From Leguminivora glycinivorella (taxonomy: Eukaryota > Arthropoda > Insecta > Lepidoptera > Tortricidae): a stretch of 64,000 nucleotides of DNA. The notes below the pieces were generated by a model. That model made no database searches, was not told the DNA's origin, and saw only the letters and a program-made list of their open reading frames with translations. This document shows, piece by piece, positions 11,124 through 24,000 of the stretch. The first letter of the stretch is position 1. Each line of letters begins with the position of its first letter. Both the position numbers and the translations under genes were made by a program. The stretch spans positions 10,059,549 through 10,123,548 of the forward strand of contig NC_062990.1 of the NCBI RefSeq assembly GCF_023078275.1. The letters run 5' to 3'.

Positions 11124-11262
11124 ATATACTCTGTCAACCAAGTCTGTCAGTAAATAAGAACAAAGAAAACTATATGCATCCTTTTCTTTAGGGTGCTAGA
11201 GAAAAGGATACCTATAGTTTTCTCAGTTCTTATTTACTGACAGACTTGTTTAACAGAATATA
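11124..11262. repeat. Inverted-repeat element (MITE-like)
   Basis: The left arm contains AAGTCTGTCAGTAAATAAGA followed by GAAAACTATA. The right arm carries TATAGTTTTC followed by TCTTATTTACTGACAGACTT, giving about 60-bp arms around a short loop at TTTAGGGTGCTAGAG. Confidence 0.75.
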
Positions 11263-11324
11263 CCTATCTAACAAAATAAATGCAAAGTCATTAAAGATAA
11301 TTTGTGACATATTAATCTTAGAAC

Positions 11325-11517
11325 AATGAGGAGGCACACTCAAAGGTTATGACAGATGGCGCCACCTTATTAGTCCATTGCTCAGATAAAGAATTTCATA
11401 CGTGAGAGCGAGAAGATGATATTTTTTTATCTCTCACATATATGAATGACAGTGGCATGCCTGGGGACTTGCACAGGCGCCGCCTGGCGGGATAAAACGT
11501 CAGTGTGCCTCCTCATT
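11325..11517. repeat. Short inverted-repeat element (MITE-like)
   Basis: The termini AATGAGGAGGCACACT and AGTGTGCCTCCTCATT are perfect inverted copies of 16 bp. They bound 193 bp, with weaker inner pairing (GGCGCCACC against GGCGCCGCC). It is non-coding. Confidence 0.75.
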
Positions 11518-13794
11518 AGATAGGTACCTACGTTACAACGTAATATATTGTAGGTAGATGTCAGAGGCTATACAAGTATACAATCTTTTTTTAAATCTTT
11601 ATTTAAGATCTTGTCAGCGAAGTGAACATGTCGCTCAGTAAAAATCAACATACAATTTTATTGTCTTACAATTGACTTATTCTGTCAAAAATAGCCTTAC
11701 GCACAAGCTGCAATGGCGCAGTGGCGGCATCCGACAGCGGAGCAGCCGGAACGCTGTTGCAGCCCCCAACATCAAACATAGTATAAGTAGAATGGCCCGA
11801 ATAAGCCAGTTGAATCTGAGCAGCTTCGTTTCGGACACATTCCATTATAACATGGTAAACATCTTCTAACACGCCACATTCGTCACATTAAGTAGGTATA
11901 CAATCTTATAACTGGATCCAAATGAATGTTAGAGTAAAGTCCATGCAAAATATGATGCAATTTTTGTCTGTTTTGGACCCCGGTCCAGTAAGGTCAGCCC
12001 AACCTTGCAGGTACGTTGACCTACATGAGAAAGTGTACGTGCAAGGTCGACTTACTTCCGTCAAGTTATGCAATTATGCCATTGAAGAGGTAGAATTGAC
12101 AACGTTTCAAATTTTTCAATGTCCCTAAATCGAAAACCATTTCGAGATATACGCTTGTAGATCACATAAATCATTTTTTTAATTTTTTTTTTCGCATTTT
12201 TAGTATAAAAAATCTTAAAAATAGTTTAAAGGGGAAGTGACGTCAAATAGCTGATTTAAAGCTGCCACTATATCAAAAAAATCTTCCAGTTGGGATGTCA
12301 CTTGAGTTTGACAGTGAAACTTATCACAGTTTGTAGCAAAGATATTAAAAAAATCATGGCTTAGTCTATGATTCGTAGTCATTCACTAGTGGTTGACAGT
12401 GACACTTGACAGTCAGACATACCGGACTGTTTAAGCTGACTGTTAAAACTTTTTTTTTAGGAATGATTATGTCGTTTTCTTAGGTGTATGAAACAACACA
12501 TGTGACGTCACGAAGCTGTGTCTTGACGTTTGTAACTTACGCTCTTTCTGCTCGAAGCAGTAATAAAAAGGGAATTTCTCATTAAAATAGCAGTTTTTGG
12601 AAAAATAAAAAAATACGTGTATCTTTTAGTATTGAGTTCTTTCAAACCAAACAATAAAAAGTAGTACTCAAAAATATGAAATGTTGTCAATTACGAGCAC
12701 ATACGTAATATATCACGCGAAGAAATTAAATACGTGGTAATTTCCTGGGGGGTTAGCCAAAGTGATAATAGTTTGCAGAAACAAGCCGATAAGCGTAACT
12801 TAAATAACGATAGCGTTATGTTTTGCAAATGATGACCTATAAATCTGATTTATGTAGAACAAAAAAATACATCGATTAACAGAAATGTGATCATCGAAGT
12901 AGAAATAGTGTAGAATGTGAAAAAAATATCCATTTGACATTCCTCATCAGAACATGACAGATTTTTTATCACCTAAGAACCCAAAGGTCATAAGATTTAT
13001 ACACATGTACCGCTAATTCAAGTAATCTTAGCCATAAACTGGTTACTAAGGAGATCGAGATACATAATATTTTATATATGTACTAAAAAACATATAGAGG
13101 TCAATCTACTTTGTATAATGATTAAAAATTACCATGACCACCACAAAGACTTCTTTAGATAAGTACCTAATTCTTTAGATAAATATTAGGAATTAATTAT
13201 TGAAATACCATATTACTAATGTTAAATTTATGCGTTCATTTATGTTACGTGCAGTGCTGCAGTGTTTCGTGCGCCCGGACTAGGAAAAAATCAAGTATCT
13301 CGGGCAGAGATAATAATGTCGTAGTTTATATCACAATTTAATGTAAACAAATGAAAAATCAGTGAAATAAAATTATGACAACCATTTAGAAATACTCTCT
13401 GCCATAATTTCATAGTAAGAATGTGCCAAGAGTCTAAATATAGTTACGAAAAAAAAATCTAAATATAGTTTTTCTTTTAAATCTAGTCTGAAATTGCATA
13501 TCATGAAAGTCATAAAAAACCTTCTATAACGAATACCTCCGTTTGAGAAAAAAAAAGTTAGATTAATCCGTAATAATTGTTAAAAAAATGTCAATGCGAA
13601 GACTTGACGGGGCCCTTAGGGAAATCTTTGTCTTTCAAGTTTACGAAAGTAACGTTTCAAATCGTTCATTTTGTAATGCATCATAAAATGATAGCCGCCG
13701 GAACCGACCCCGCCCCGACGGTTTACACCGTATACACCGTGTTTTTTTTTTTCGTAAATTCGTGAAAAATGATTTTTACGATTGCATCCATACT
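11518..13794. other. Unannotated AT-rich DNA
   Basis: About 2.3 kb. At 11666-11872 both strands are open for about 65 codons, but neither product resembles a known protein and no splice context supports an exon. Small frames at 11922-12128 and 13577-13804 look like chance. Confidence 0.35.
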
Positions 13795-14035
13795 TCCATA
13801 CCATACTTAATATTACAAATGGGAAAGTGTGTGTGTCTGTTTATTTGTTCGTCTTTCACGGCAAAACGGAGCGACGAATTGACGTGATTTTTTAATTGGA
13901 GATAGTTGAAGGGATAGAGTGACATAGTTTATCTCTTTCTAACCCTCCACTTCCCCAAAATGGGGGGTGGAAGTTTTTATGGAGCATTCCGCAATTTTCG
14001 AATTTAAAGCGAGCGAAGCCGCGGGCAAAAGCTAG
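13795..14035 (+). mobile_element. Helitron-like non-autonomous element (copy A)
   Basis: Begins TCCATACCATAC and ends GGGCAAAAGCTAG with a T following, preceded by a GC-rich hairpin-prone stretch. TC at the start and CTAG at the end, with no terminal inverted repeats, fit Helitrons. Related copies lie at 15292-15542, 18275-18454 (inverted), 34117-34696 and 48415-48572. The Helitron assignment uses the termini and recalled lepidopteran families. Confidence 0.6.
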
Positions 14036-14815
14036 TGCATAATAAATAAATGGATAGGGTGCGAAAAAGCCTTAAAAGTATCATGAAAGACAGTATCAAG
14101 TGTCTGATGGCACATTAGGAAGTAGCAAAGGTTGATACACTTATCTTAAGGCTGTCATCAAACTTATTTAGTCAGTATCGGTAAGAGTTAAAACACTAAT
14201 TTAGTAAATAAATTAATTGTATTTAACCTAAAAAATCTTCCCTTAAAGTTAACGGAAATCAATAAAAACAGGTTGTATAATTTATATTATGACTTGATGT
14301 TTAACCTAAAGAAAACAGCTTTATCGGACGTTGTAACTGAAGATAACCTCTAGGTCAGATCATGACAAATTAACTTTAAATTGTTGCCAGTTACTGTTTG
14401 CAGTTCATAGTTTACACGCGTATTGTAAAATAGGAAAATTAAACCATAAAAATTATGACAGGTAATATCCTATAAAATTTAATTGTTTAATAGTGTTTGT
14501 TTTAAAAATCGTGCTCAATAACAAGTAAAATATTATAAAATAAGGACAAAAAACTAGCTTTTTATTGATCTTACTACTTCAATATGTGAAAATAATTGAC
14601 AAAATACATAAAACATACTAAATTAAGTTACAAAAACTTACGTTACGTTATTTTAATAAGATTCTCAAAAGAATACATTTCATTTTCTAAAAAAAAACAA
14701 TAAAGCTTTTTAAGTTAATGCAAAAAAAAACAAAAAAAAAACACATTTGAAGCAATCCGCAAAAGTACATCTACATATCTCAAAAAGAAAACAACTTAAC
14801 GAAAAATCATTTTAG
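14036..14815. other. Upstream flank of GCH1 coding exon 1
   Basis: AT-rich DNA with poly-A runs. TTTTAG|GTTAATGCAATG ends at the start codon, with AG at 14814-14815. The coding exon could therefore begin at 14816 after splicing from a far-upstream 5' exon. No clear promoter is visible. Confidence 0.35.
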
Positions 14816-14824
14816 GTTAATGCA

Positions 14825-15071
14825 ATGTCAAATATGAACGGAAAAGACGACCAACCGATCGTCCCCCCCTCATCCCTAATCCGCCGGGTCTCCTCCCGTT
14901 CCATCCGAAACTCGATCTCAGAGGATAAAGAGAACGGGGATAGCGTGAAAAGTTTCGTTTCGAAGTACAAGAAGACACCTGAAGCGCTAAAGAGCTTCCA
15001 TATGACGGATGGCGAGAGTGAACTCGAGGTGCCTGGGACGCCGATGACACCTAGGACTTCTACAACGCCTG
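14825..15071 (+). CDS. GCH1: GCH1 coding exon 1
   Basis: 82 codons plus one base, ending ACGCCTG|GTTTGT. It encodes the variable, Ser/Thr-rich regulatory arm (MSNMNGKDD ... TPMTPRTSTTPG). The start codon is the first in-frame ATG after a stop. A second in-frame ATG follows three codons later, so the start could shift slightly. Confidence 0.9.
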
Positions 15072-18000
15072 GTTTGTATTAATAGTACATTTCGATACAA
15101 GTGCGAAAAAAAGGAAATTCCCTTTTCGCACGTGTATCGAACGACGTTTTCCAGTACAGATGAGCCTTCGAAGTTTCGACCTGTCATATAATGAACCGCT
15201 TCTCGCACTAATACGTAAAAAACACACCATCTGTACTGAAAAAATATTTTCAGTGATCGGATCTGAGTTACCTATGGATTTTTTCTATGTATCCATACTT
15301 AATATTATAAATGGGAAAGTGTGTGTGTCTGTTTGTTTGTCCACTTTGTCCGTCTTTTACGGCAAAACGGAGCGACGAAATGATGTGATTTACGTGGAGA
15401 TAGTTGAAGGGATGGGGAGTGACATAGGCTACTTTTTGTTTGTTTCTAACTCCCCACTTCCCTATAATGGGGGGTGGATGTTTGTATGGAGCATTCCACA
15501 ATTTTCGAATTTAACGCGAGTGAAGCCGCGGGCAAAAGCTAGTATTATATATATCGTTGTCTGAGTGGGTACTCAGACAACGATATGTATTGCGCTTGTA
15601 TTGTGGGTACAATACAGGCCTTCTTTAGCTTACCGCCAATCTGTATAATAATGTCATAATAATATTTTCCCCTCACTAGCTCGGAAACACGTGTTTTGTC
15701 CTTTAATACCAGCGGGTAAAAACGTATTTTATCCACTAGTGGGTAAAGTAATTTGACCTTGAATAAAGTCAAATTAACTGCTTTAAAATTGATAAAAGTA
15801 GGTGAATTTAGTAATAAAGATGATTTACCACCTGTGGAACTACTGGAAGCAGTGATAAACGCATTTTTTGCGCTGTAGTTTCCTCGCTATAGTGAGGGGA
15901 AAAGTTTTGTGTTACACTCGGGTGCAAATGTATTTTACTTCTCGTGTGTTAAAAAACTCGCAAGTTCAGGATTCTATTCTCGAACTCTAGAATCTACTCT
16001 CAACTATAGAATCCATTCACTTGCTCGTTTTTCAATTCCACACTCGGCGTTAAAATACAACTTTGCCCCCTTGTATAACAAATAACTATTATTTATTCAT
16101 TCTAAAACCGACCTAGCTTATGGCCGTGACTTTGTTTGCCTGGAATTAGCAGCATATTTTTTTATCATGACATATTTTAGAAAACAGTACGTTTACCAGT
16201 AATTTAAGTAAGTATTGAGTAAAGTCTAATAACATAACAACTATTCGAGCATATGCTTGCATCAATTTTAATAACAGGCAATCAATTGATTTTCAAACTA
16301 TACTCTTTTATTAGCAGATAGACAGACCGATAGACACGGAGTGACCAACACTTATGCATTTTTAACTATAAAACTCCCGTGAGACTCATACATATTTAAA
16401 AATATTTTAAGCGGGTTACTCACGTATTAAGTCGATATAGCGTTCGACATGTTTTGGCTCAATTTCGAGAGCCTTTCTCAAGAGTAGCGACACCCCGCCT
16501 TTACATGTCGAGAGCGCGACGCATACGCTATTGGTGGATTATTTTAACATTTAAGAAGGCTTACTAAAAGTTTCGTTGCATAATATTTAATTTTAATCTT
16601 TATTTTAACAAAACACAAAAAATCCGGGTCACGGAGTTTATTACACTAAATGGCATGTTTTTAATTGATGTAAATGAATAGATTTATATCTAACAGGTGT
16701 ATATTGTTTACGTACAATTGACATTTCATTATTGACGCTTAAAATCGTGTTGTTTTGGTTTCATCAACACTTGTCTCTATGATTTAAATTCTGTAGTCTA
16801 CCGAAAGATAAAGGTGTGTCCACTTAAATTTTGAGGCCACTCCAGAAAAGCTCAATGCGTAGTTTCAGTGCACACTTTAAAGTAGCTTAGAGACAATAGA
16901 GACACGTTGCTAACCTTTTCTTTGGCTAGTCCTTATACATTTTTATACCTTTATACTGTTAAAAAAATAAGAAATACCATATTTTCAAACAGAAATAGGT
17001 AGTTATTTGTTTTACAAGGGGGCAAAGTAGTTGTTTAACCGCACGTGCCAATATTGATACCCGAGCAAGCGAAAGATTCCAATATTGAAAAAGTGGAATC
17101 TTGAGCGTTGCGAGGGATCAAGGCACGAAGGTTAAACAAACTTTGCCACCGAGTGAAACACAAAAATTTTCACCACACCAACACTATGAAAATATGAACT
17201 GTAAAACATCAAAATAAATAAAATACTTCAATTTATTTAACGTTTATGATTCGAAATCATCATTTATACGTGAATTCTAACACCCAGCTTTAGACATCAA
17301 GTTAAAATTTGTATGAAATTACTCTGAAAAATGCAATTTTGCTATCTGTTTTCAAATAGCAAAGAAAGCCTTTATCAGTTGGTGTGATGAAAAAATAATC
17401 ATACATTACGATAAAATAGCACATTTAGTGTGTGAGTGTTATTATTATTAAACTTATGATTTTTTTTTTTCGCGCTTTTGCGGTTAGTTTCATAGTAAAA
17501 GTTACTCAATATGCGAACTTTTCGTTATACATACTTTGTAACCAGAGGCTTAAATTTCTTCTTTAAGTACCTTTATTAAAAACGCCAACCTTGCCGGACA
17601 AGCACATGTAACTTGGATCCTTTATTGCATAATGCTTCGGGAATTCAGTTCCGTTAGTTTCTGCTTATATTTAGGTCACTCATGTTTTTGTCTTAGTTAT
17701 TTGCGCAGTGTCCAGTTATAGTTAGTTTCAGTTTATTATGGCAGGTAAGGTGATTAATTTACCATAAATAATTATATATTAACTTATATAAGCTTTTGTT
17801 TTGTCTCCACTGTATGTTTTGCTGAGGTGTGCCAATAAAGAGTATTCTATCTATCTATCTATCTTCGAGCTCGTACCGCCATAAAATAAGTAGATACCTA
17901 AACATACCAAGTTGATAGCGAGCTTTGGTCGCCTTGTCCGTATAAGTATCATAACGTCATAAACTGATAATCTCATAATTTTATTTAAAAAAACTGTTTT

Positions 18001-21000
18001 AACATTTGCACCCTTGGGACTATCAAAATAACTTACCTTAATATTCATACACGATATTTTTTGATTAATTTTCTGTCCCGTTTTAACTTTGACAATTGTA
18101 ATTGAAAATGTGGTGGTTAGGTGGAGTAAAAGAAATAGCTAATTTTGCCCAAAGTTAAAGATACAATAAACTCTGTCCACGTTGACTTTGCACATTTTTT
18201 GGAGTAGAAATGGCATACAGCACTAAAAACTTTTTGAAAAAATATCACTTCATTGAACCACCTTATATAAAATACTAGCTTTTTCCCGCGGCTTCGCTCG
18301 CGTTAGAAAGAGACAAAAAGTAGCCTATCTCACTCTCCATCCCTTCAACTATCTCCACTTAAAAAATGACGTCAATTCATCGCTCCGTTTTGCCGTGAAA
18401 GACGGACAAACAAACAGACACACGCACTTTCCCATTTTATAATATTGGTATGGATTCAACTCTTAAGACTTTCTACAAGTTTTTGTGAGGTCCCGGTTGT
18501 AACCCCCCTTGCCCCATCTGATTTTAGGACAATCTAAGAAATTACATGCATTATGTATACCCATAACAACTATGTATGTTGCTTATGTAGCAGCAAGGAT
18601 ACCTACGGCGAAAGGGCCATACCATACATATACTTACATGACTTTATTGTCTTCACATTAAAGTCCTGTAGTCCTGTATACATATTTTGACACTTTCGCT
18701 CATATTTTTGTTGCTGACTGTACATTATAATCATGTATAGGTATTACAGTAAGTGCGTTTTCACATTATCCAATCCGATATCAGATGTAGGACCGATATA
18801 TCATACATTTAAGCCGCCATCTTTGATTCTTGCCTTTGAAATTCTTCCATCCGATCGGATAATGTGAAAACGCACTGTGCAATATGTAATATGTAGGTAT
18901 TACAATAGTAGTAGGTATTATAAAGAAGTCCTCATAACGATGTGCATAGAAGAGGCAATTTCAGTAATATAATTAGAATATTGTGGTACGAATAATATCC
19001 AATATCATTACATGCTAGATGTCTTATTTAGGTACAGTTATTACGTAGGTAACTAACTATATTGGTTTTATGTTTCTTTCTAGGTATCATATTTCACGCT
19101 AAGCGAATTTGTTTAGAATTTACTGCTCATATACAGGGTGGGGCCTGTAACAAAAGCAAAAAATTAAACTGTAGGCTATACTCCTTAAACTGACCAACAT
19201 TTGTTCAGTGACTTTTAAAAATTATGAAGTCTTTAAATTTTCAATTTTTCATACAAAATAAATATTAGCTTCAATGTACGCCATTATTGTTGTCATTGAC
19301 GTTGTCTGTCACACTTTAGACTTAACAGAATTCGCAATACATTACCTCTTAGAAAAAACTTTCAAGGGTGATAAAAATCGAAATACAAGTTATTTTTAAA
19401 AGTCGCTGAACAAATGTTGATCACTATAAGGAGAATAGCCTACAGTTTAATTTTTTGCTTTAGTTACAGGCCCCACTCTGTATATTTGTACTTGTAGATG
19501 CAAAATGCGTGCGCATGCTTTTAGGTTTTCGATGCGTAAGCGGCTTCATACTAACGGGCCATTTCTCATGTACACAAAATGCTGCTCGATGCTGCTATAG
19601 GTAATCCAAGATCAGCAGTTCTCGAAATGTTTGTACATAGCCACGTCAGCAAATTTTAATTGATCCTATTTTGTTACCAACATCTAGTGATATAAGTCGA
19701 CTTTCGTAAGATATATACAGGATAATTGTTATAGTCAACAAAATATAGATATTAGAGAACCTTAATGACCAAATAAAACTAACTAAAATCTCAATTCATG
19801 AAATAAATCTTGGTAACAAAAAAGGAATAAAAAAAAACAAATTTAACTTTTTCCTTAATTTTTGTACAAACTTCGAGAACTGCGGGCCGATTTTTGAGTT
19901 TCACGCGTTCGAATTCAGAAAATTGTCACTGAAAATAATAAGCAAGTCACGGTTTTTAGGGTTCCGTAGTCAACTAGGAACCCTTATAGTTTCGCCATGT
20001 CTGTCTGTCCGTCCGTCCGTCCGTCCGTCCGTCCGTCCGTCCGTCCGTCCGTCCGTCCGTCCGTCCGTCCGTCCGTCCGTCCGTCCGTCCGCGGATAATC
20101 TCAGTAACCGTTAGCACTAGAAAGCTGAAATTTGGTACCAATATGTATATGAATCACGCCGACAAAGTGCAAAAATAAAAAATGGAAAAAAATGTTTTAT
20201 TAGGGTACCCCCCCTACATGTAAAGTGGGGACTGAATTTTTTTTTCATTCCAACCCTAACGTGTGATATATTGTTGGATAGGTATTTAAAAATGAATAAG
20301 GGTTTGCTAAGATCGTTTTTTGATAATATTTGATAATATTTATATTTTCGGAAATAATCGCTCCTAAAGGAAAAAAAAGTGCGTCCCCCCCCCCTCTAAC
20401 TTTTGAACCATATGTTTAAAAAATATGAAAAAAATCACAAAAGTAGAACTTTATAAATACTTTCTAGGAAAATTGTTTTGAACTTGATAGGTTTAGTAGT
20501 TTTTGAGAAAAATACGGAAAACTACGGAACCCTACACTGAGCGTGGCCCGACACGCTCTTGGCCGGTTTTTAACCGGTATTTTAGTGACAAAATCCCGTA
20601 TGCGAGATTCAAAAATCGTCCTCCTGCTGAGATGAGTTACAACGATTTCACAGCCTCGCCAGTGCAGATGTTATTTTAAACGTCAAATTTTGATGAAATT
20701 ATGACGTTTACTTAACCCTTGCAGAGGCGGGGCTATTAAAATGTTTGCAGACTTAACTCGGCCGAACTCTAGATGTGACTTCACCCAAAGGCTCTCTATC
20801 ACTTTTCCTTTCCATATTAGTGTAACACTGACAGTTTGCGAATCGTTTTCGATGGAGTGTAAGCGATGGGCATTTCCGGCCAGGGTGGCTAGCCGAATGG
20901 CACAATCGCTCACGAAACGCTCACGAAACGAAGCGCTAGTAGATATCTATCTCTATCGCGCTTGCGTATTGGCGCGACAGAGCCAGCGGCGTATCGCTTT

Positions 21001-24000
21001 CGTTTGGCGTCGGAGAAATGCCATTCGGCTACGGGGCCAGGGCACCGAGTTTTGAATTTCGAATGCACGAATTCGCTGATCGAAAATCTGTGGAAAACGA
21101 CGTGCTATTTTTGGAAAATTGGCTTGAAGCTCTTGTAACCAGACGATAAAATCATCAATTTTTTTTTTTAAAGGACGGCTAATTTCAAATCTAATAGTAA
21201 TGACCACTCGTTTTTGATTCTGTTTGGGTAGTTTAAATCACTAGTAGTGAAGATATTATTGAACGAAATTCACGAAATCGAATGGTCGACGTTCAAAACT
21301 CGGCCCGTATCCAAATAAGACGTTATAAATAGCGAAAAGTTGCATTTTATGAACCGTCTCATTTACCCCTTCTCTTTCTGTTCCAGGACATGAGAACTGC
21401 ACGTTCCACCACGACCTGGAGCTGGACCACAGGCCCCCCACCCGGGAGGCCCTGCTGCCTGACATGGCCAGTTCTTACAGACTGCTGCTCACAGGTATCT
21501 ATCATTACTCCTCCTTCCGTTAGGGCCTTAGAGCGTTTTCACATTTCAAAAGCAAAAATCAAAGATGGCGGCTTGAATGTATGGGATATCGGTCCTACAT
21601 CCGATATCGAATCAGATAATGTGAAAACGCAATTATCACACATGCGATTTGCGAGCGAGTTGAAAGCGAAGCGTGTTCGCCGCGAGTGCGCAGCGAGTTC
21701 GCCACGTCTAGATTTGAGACGTCATGCTGTATATTCGTCAGCAAATTCATTTGCGCCTACTTTAGCTTAAGTCGATATTTGTAGTAGTTTATTAATTTTA
21801 TTATCTACGAATGTGGGCAGATAGACAAGCAAAAATAATGGCACCGTCGGAAGATTTAAACATTATTGCAATAGATATCGTGTCATGACGCACTCGCGGC
21901 GAACTCACTACGCGTTCGTTTCGCTTTCAAGTCGCTCACAAATCCTAAGTATGATAAGGCACTCCCGCCATATACCACGGCTCATGGGAGCCTGGACTCC
22001 GCTTTAACAAGAAATCCTTAGATATAGGCACTAGTTATACGAAAGCAACATTTTAATCATTTTCTACACGTATGATAACCTAACCACAAAATTAAAATTT
22101 TGAAAAAACCCCCGACCGCGACATAGTGGACCGATTTTCATGAAACATGGCTAAGAACACTCCCGACTAACTCAGCTTTCAGACAAAAAAAACTAAATCT
22201 AAATCGGTTCAACCGTTCGGGAGCTACGATGCCACAAACAGACACACACACAGACAGACAGACAGACAGACAGACAGACGGACGGACGGACGGACGGACG
22301 GACGGACGGACGGACAGACGTACAGACGGACAGACGGACAGACGGACAGATGGACAGACAGATAGACAGATAGACAGACAGACAGACAGACAGACACGTC
22401 AAACTTATAACACCCCGTCGTTTTTGCGTCGGGGGTTAAAAAGTTAAAAACTCATTTCTTTTAGTAGAATGTAACAAGAACCGTTCAACCGTATTTAAGG
22501 GCCGACCCTTTTTGTCTGTAGGTACTCTAAAAAGGACCTTTTTATACTTGCATATGTTTGATCAACAAAGAAAAGATTCCATTTCCACACTGAGAGAAAA
22601 AACGAGCAGTAATCATGTTCGTTCAACAAGTTTTTTGGTTAAAATAGCGCCTACGTCCTCTTTAGTTCAAACAACAAGTTAGATTTTGTTATGTGTACAT
22701 TCTACAAGTTACTTGTCATTTGAATCAACAAGTCGATTTTATAAAAACAACATGATAAATATTGTTTTAAACATATGTTTGGCTGATTCAACTGATTCAA
22801 TTTTAACAAGTTTGATCTTGTTGTTCGTACAAATTCGACTCGAATCATCAATATTGTGATTTATTCCGTTTACTAAAAAATTTTTGTTTCAAACAGATAA
22901 ACCCGCGAAAGTCGAACTTGTTAAATTCACAATGCAAACTTCTCTCAGTGCACGCGTTTATAATTTAGCTGTCAACATTCGTTGTTAGAGTTTTTTATAT
23001 TCTGCAAAAAAAATTGACTCAATGAAATAGAAAATTTCTACATAATAATGTTGTTTCAGGTTTAGGAGAAGACCCAGACAGGCAGGGCCTGCTGAAGACC
23101 CCCGAGAGAGCCGCCAAAGCTATGCTCTTCTTCACTAAGGGCTACGATCAAAGCCTTGAAGGTATGTGCTACTTATTTATTTTTTCTAAAGTATAAGTAA
23201 GCCTGCCTGGTAAGTGGTAAGTGTAAGTTGCCTGTGTGGTGACGGGTTAAGAATTTCACCACCCCCTTTCTTCCCGTGGGTGTCGTAGAAGGCGACTGTG
23301 GGATATGGGTTAAATTGTGGCGTAGGCGAGAGTCACTGCAATGTCACAGTTTCATTTTCTTTCAACCCTTTACTTGCCAAGAGTGGCACTGAAGCTTTAG
23401 TAGTTTCATGTGCTCTGCCTACCCCTTTATGGGATACAGGCGTGATTGTATGTATGTAAGTAAGTACTAGTATTGACCCTTGTCTTAACCCCTAGCCCAA
23501 TAAAAGGTCTCTCGTTATATTTTATTTCGAATTTTTATTATTACAAATTTAAATAATAATAATAGTGCATATATTGTAATAATGCATTTGACTTAGCTTT
23601 TCACGTGAAAATAAATCAATAAATCTTATAAAAAACGTTTTACAAAAAACTTACCTGAACTAGCGAAAAAAGTTGATATCACATGATACATTGCTGATTT
23701 AAATTTCCAAGGCGCTAAACCCCTCCACTGCGTCGTTGTTTTTCTCGAAAGTCCGAAAGTCTAGAATGAATGCGAAACAGACCTATTTTCCGTTTTTGCC
23801 TCTTTTACTTTTAATCGTGCCGGAAATAGCATTATAAAATATAATTTTGAAGTTATCAACCGTAGTTTATATTAATAAATTATTTTTAGTCTTATTTCAC
23901 CTTACCTTAGCCACACCTCGGACACTTGCGATCAAATATATGAAAGAGGCGCGTTCCTAGAACACATTCTAAGCTCGTGTACGTGAACGCGTACCATGCT

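Larger units (their letters stand above)
19883..20625 (+). repeat. Inverted-repeat element M3 split by a family R2 insertion
   Basis: Outer parts 19883-19956 and about 20571-20625 match a second copy at 36113-36385, which lacks this insertion. The ends, GGGCCGATTTTTGAGT and ATTCAAAAATCG, are inverted copies with a mismatch. The interrupting sequence is the R2 repeat. Confidence 0.75.
15072..21386 (+). other. GCH1 intron 1 (6.3 kb)
   Basis: Begins GTTTGT and ends TTCTGTTCCAG. It is filled with repeats: Helitron-like copies at 15292 and 18275, repeat A at 15664, repeat B at 17001, and inverted-repeat elements at 18753, 19131, 19883 and 20881. No additional exon is recognised. Confidence 0.8.
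21495..23059 (+). other. GCH1 intron 2
   Basis: A 1.6-kb intron, GTATCT to TGTTTCAG. It contains a damaged M1 element (21531-21634), a SINE 3' fragment (21963-22033, CACGGCTCATGGGAGCCTGG) and an R1 repeat with a long GGAC/GACA microsatellite. Confidence 0.85.

Noticed and set aside
15160..15564. 134-codon frame after GCH1 exon 1
   Set aside because: It lies across a Helitron-like repeat (the reading VCVSVCL is typical of this repeat) and has no homology.
20007..20090. CRISPR-like array
   Set aside because: A pure 4-bp microsatellite with no spacers; nothing else in the window has repeat-spacer structure.
20683..21207. Overlapping open frames of 76-104 codons on both strands
   Set aside because: They cross the M2 inverted-repeat element, and the same peptides recur at 32367-32615 in the other M2 copy.
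22199..22447. Open frames made of SVCLSV or DRQTDR repeats
   Set aside because: Translation of a tetranucleotide microsatellite on each strand.
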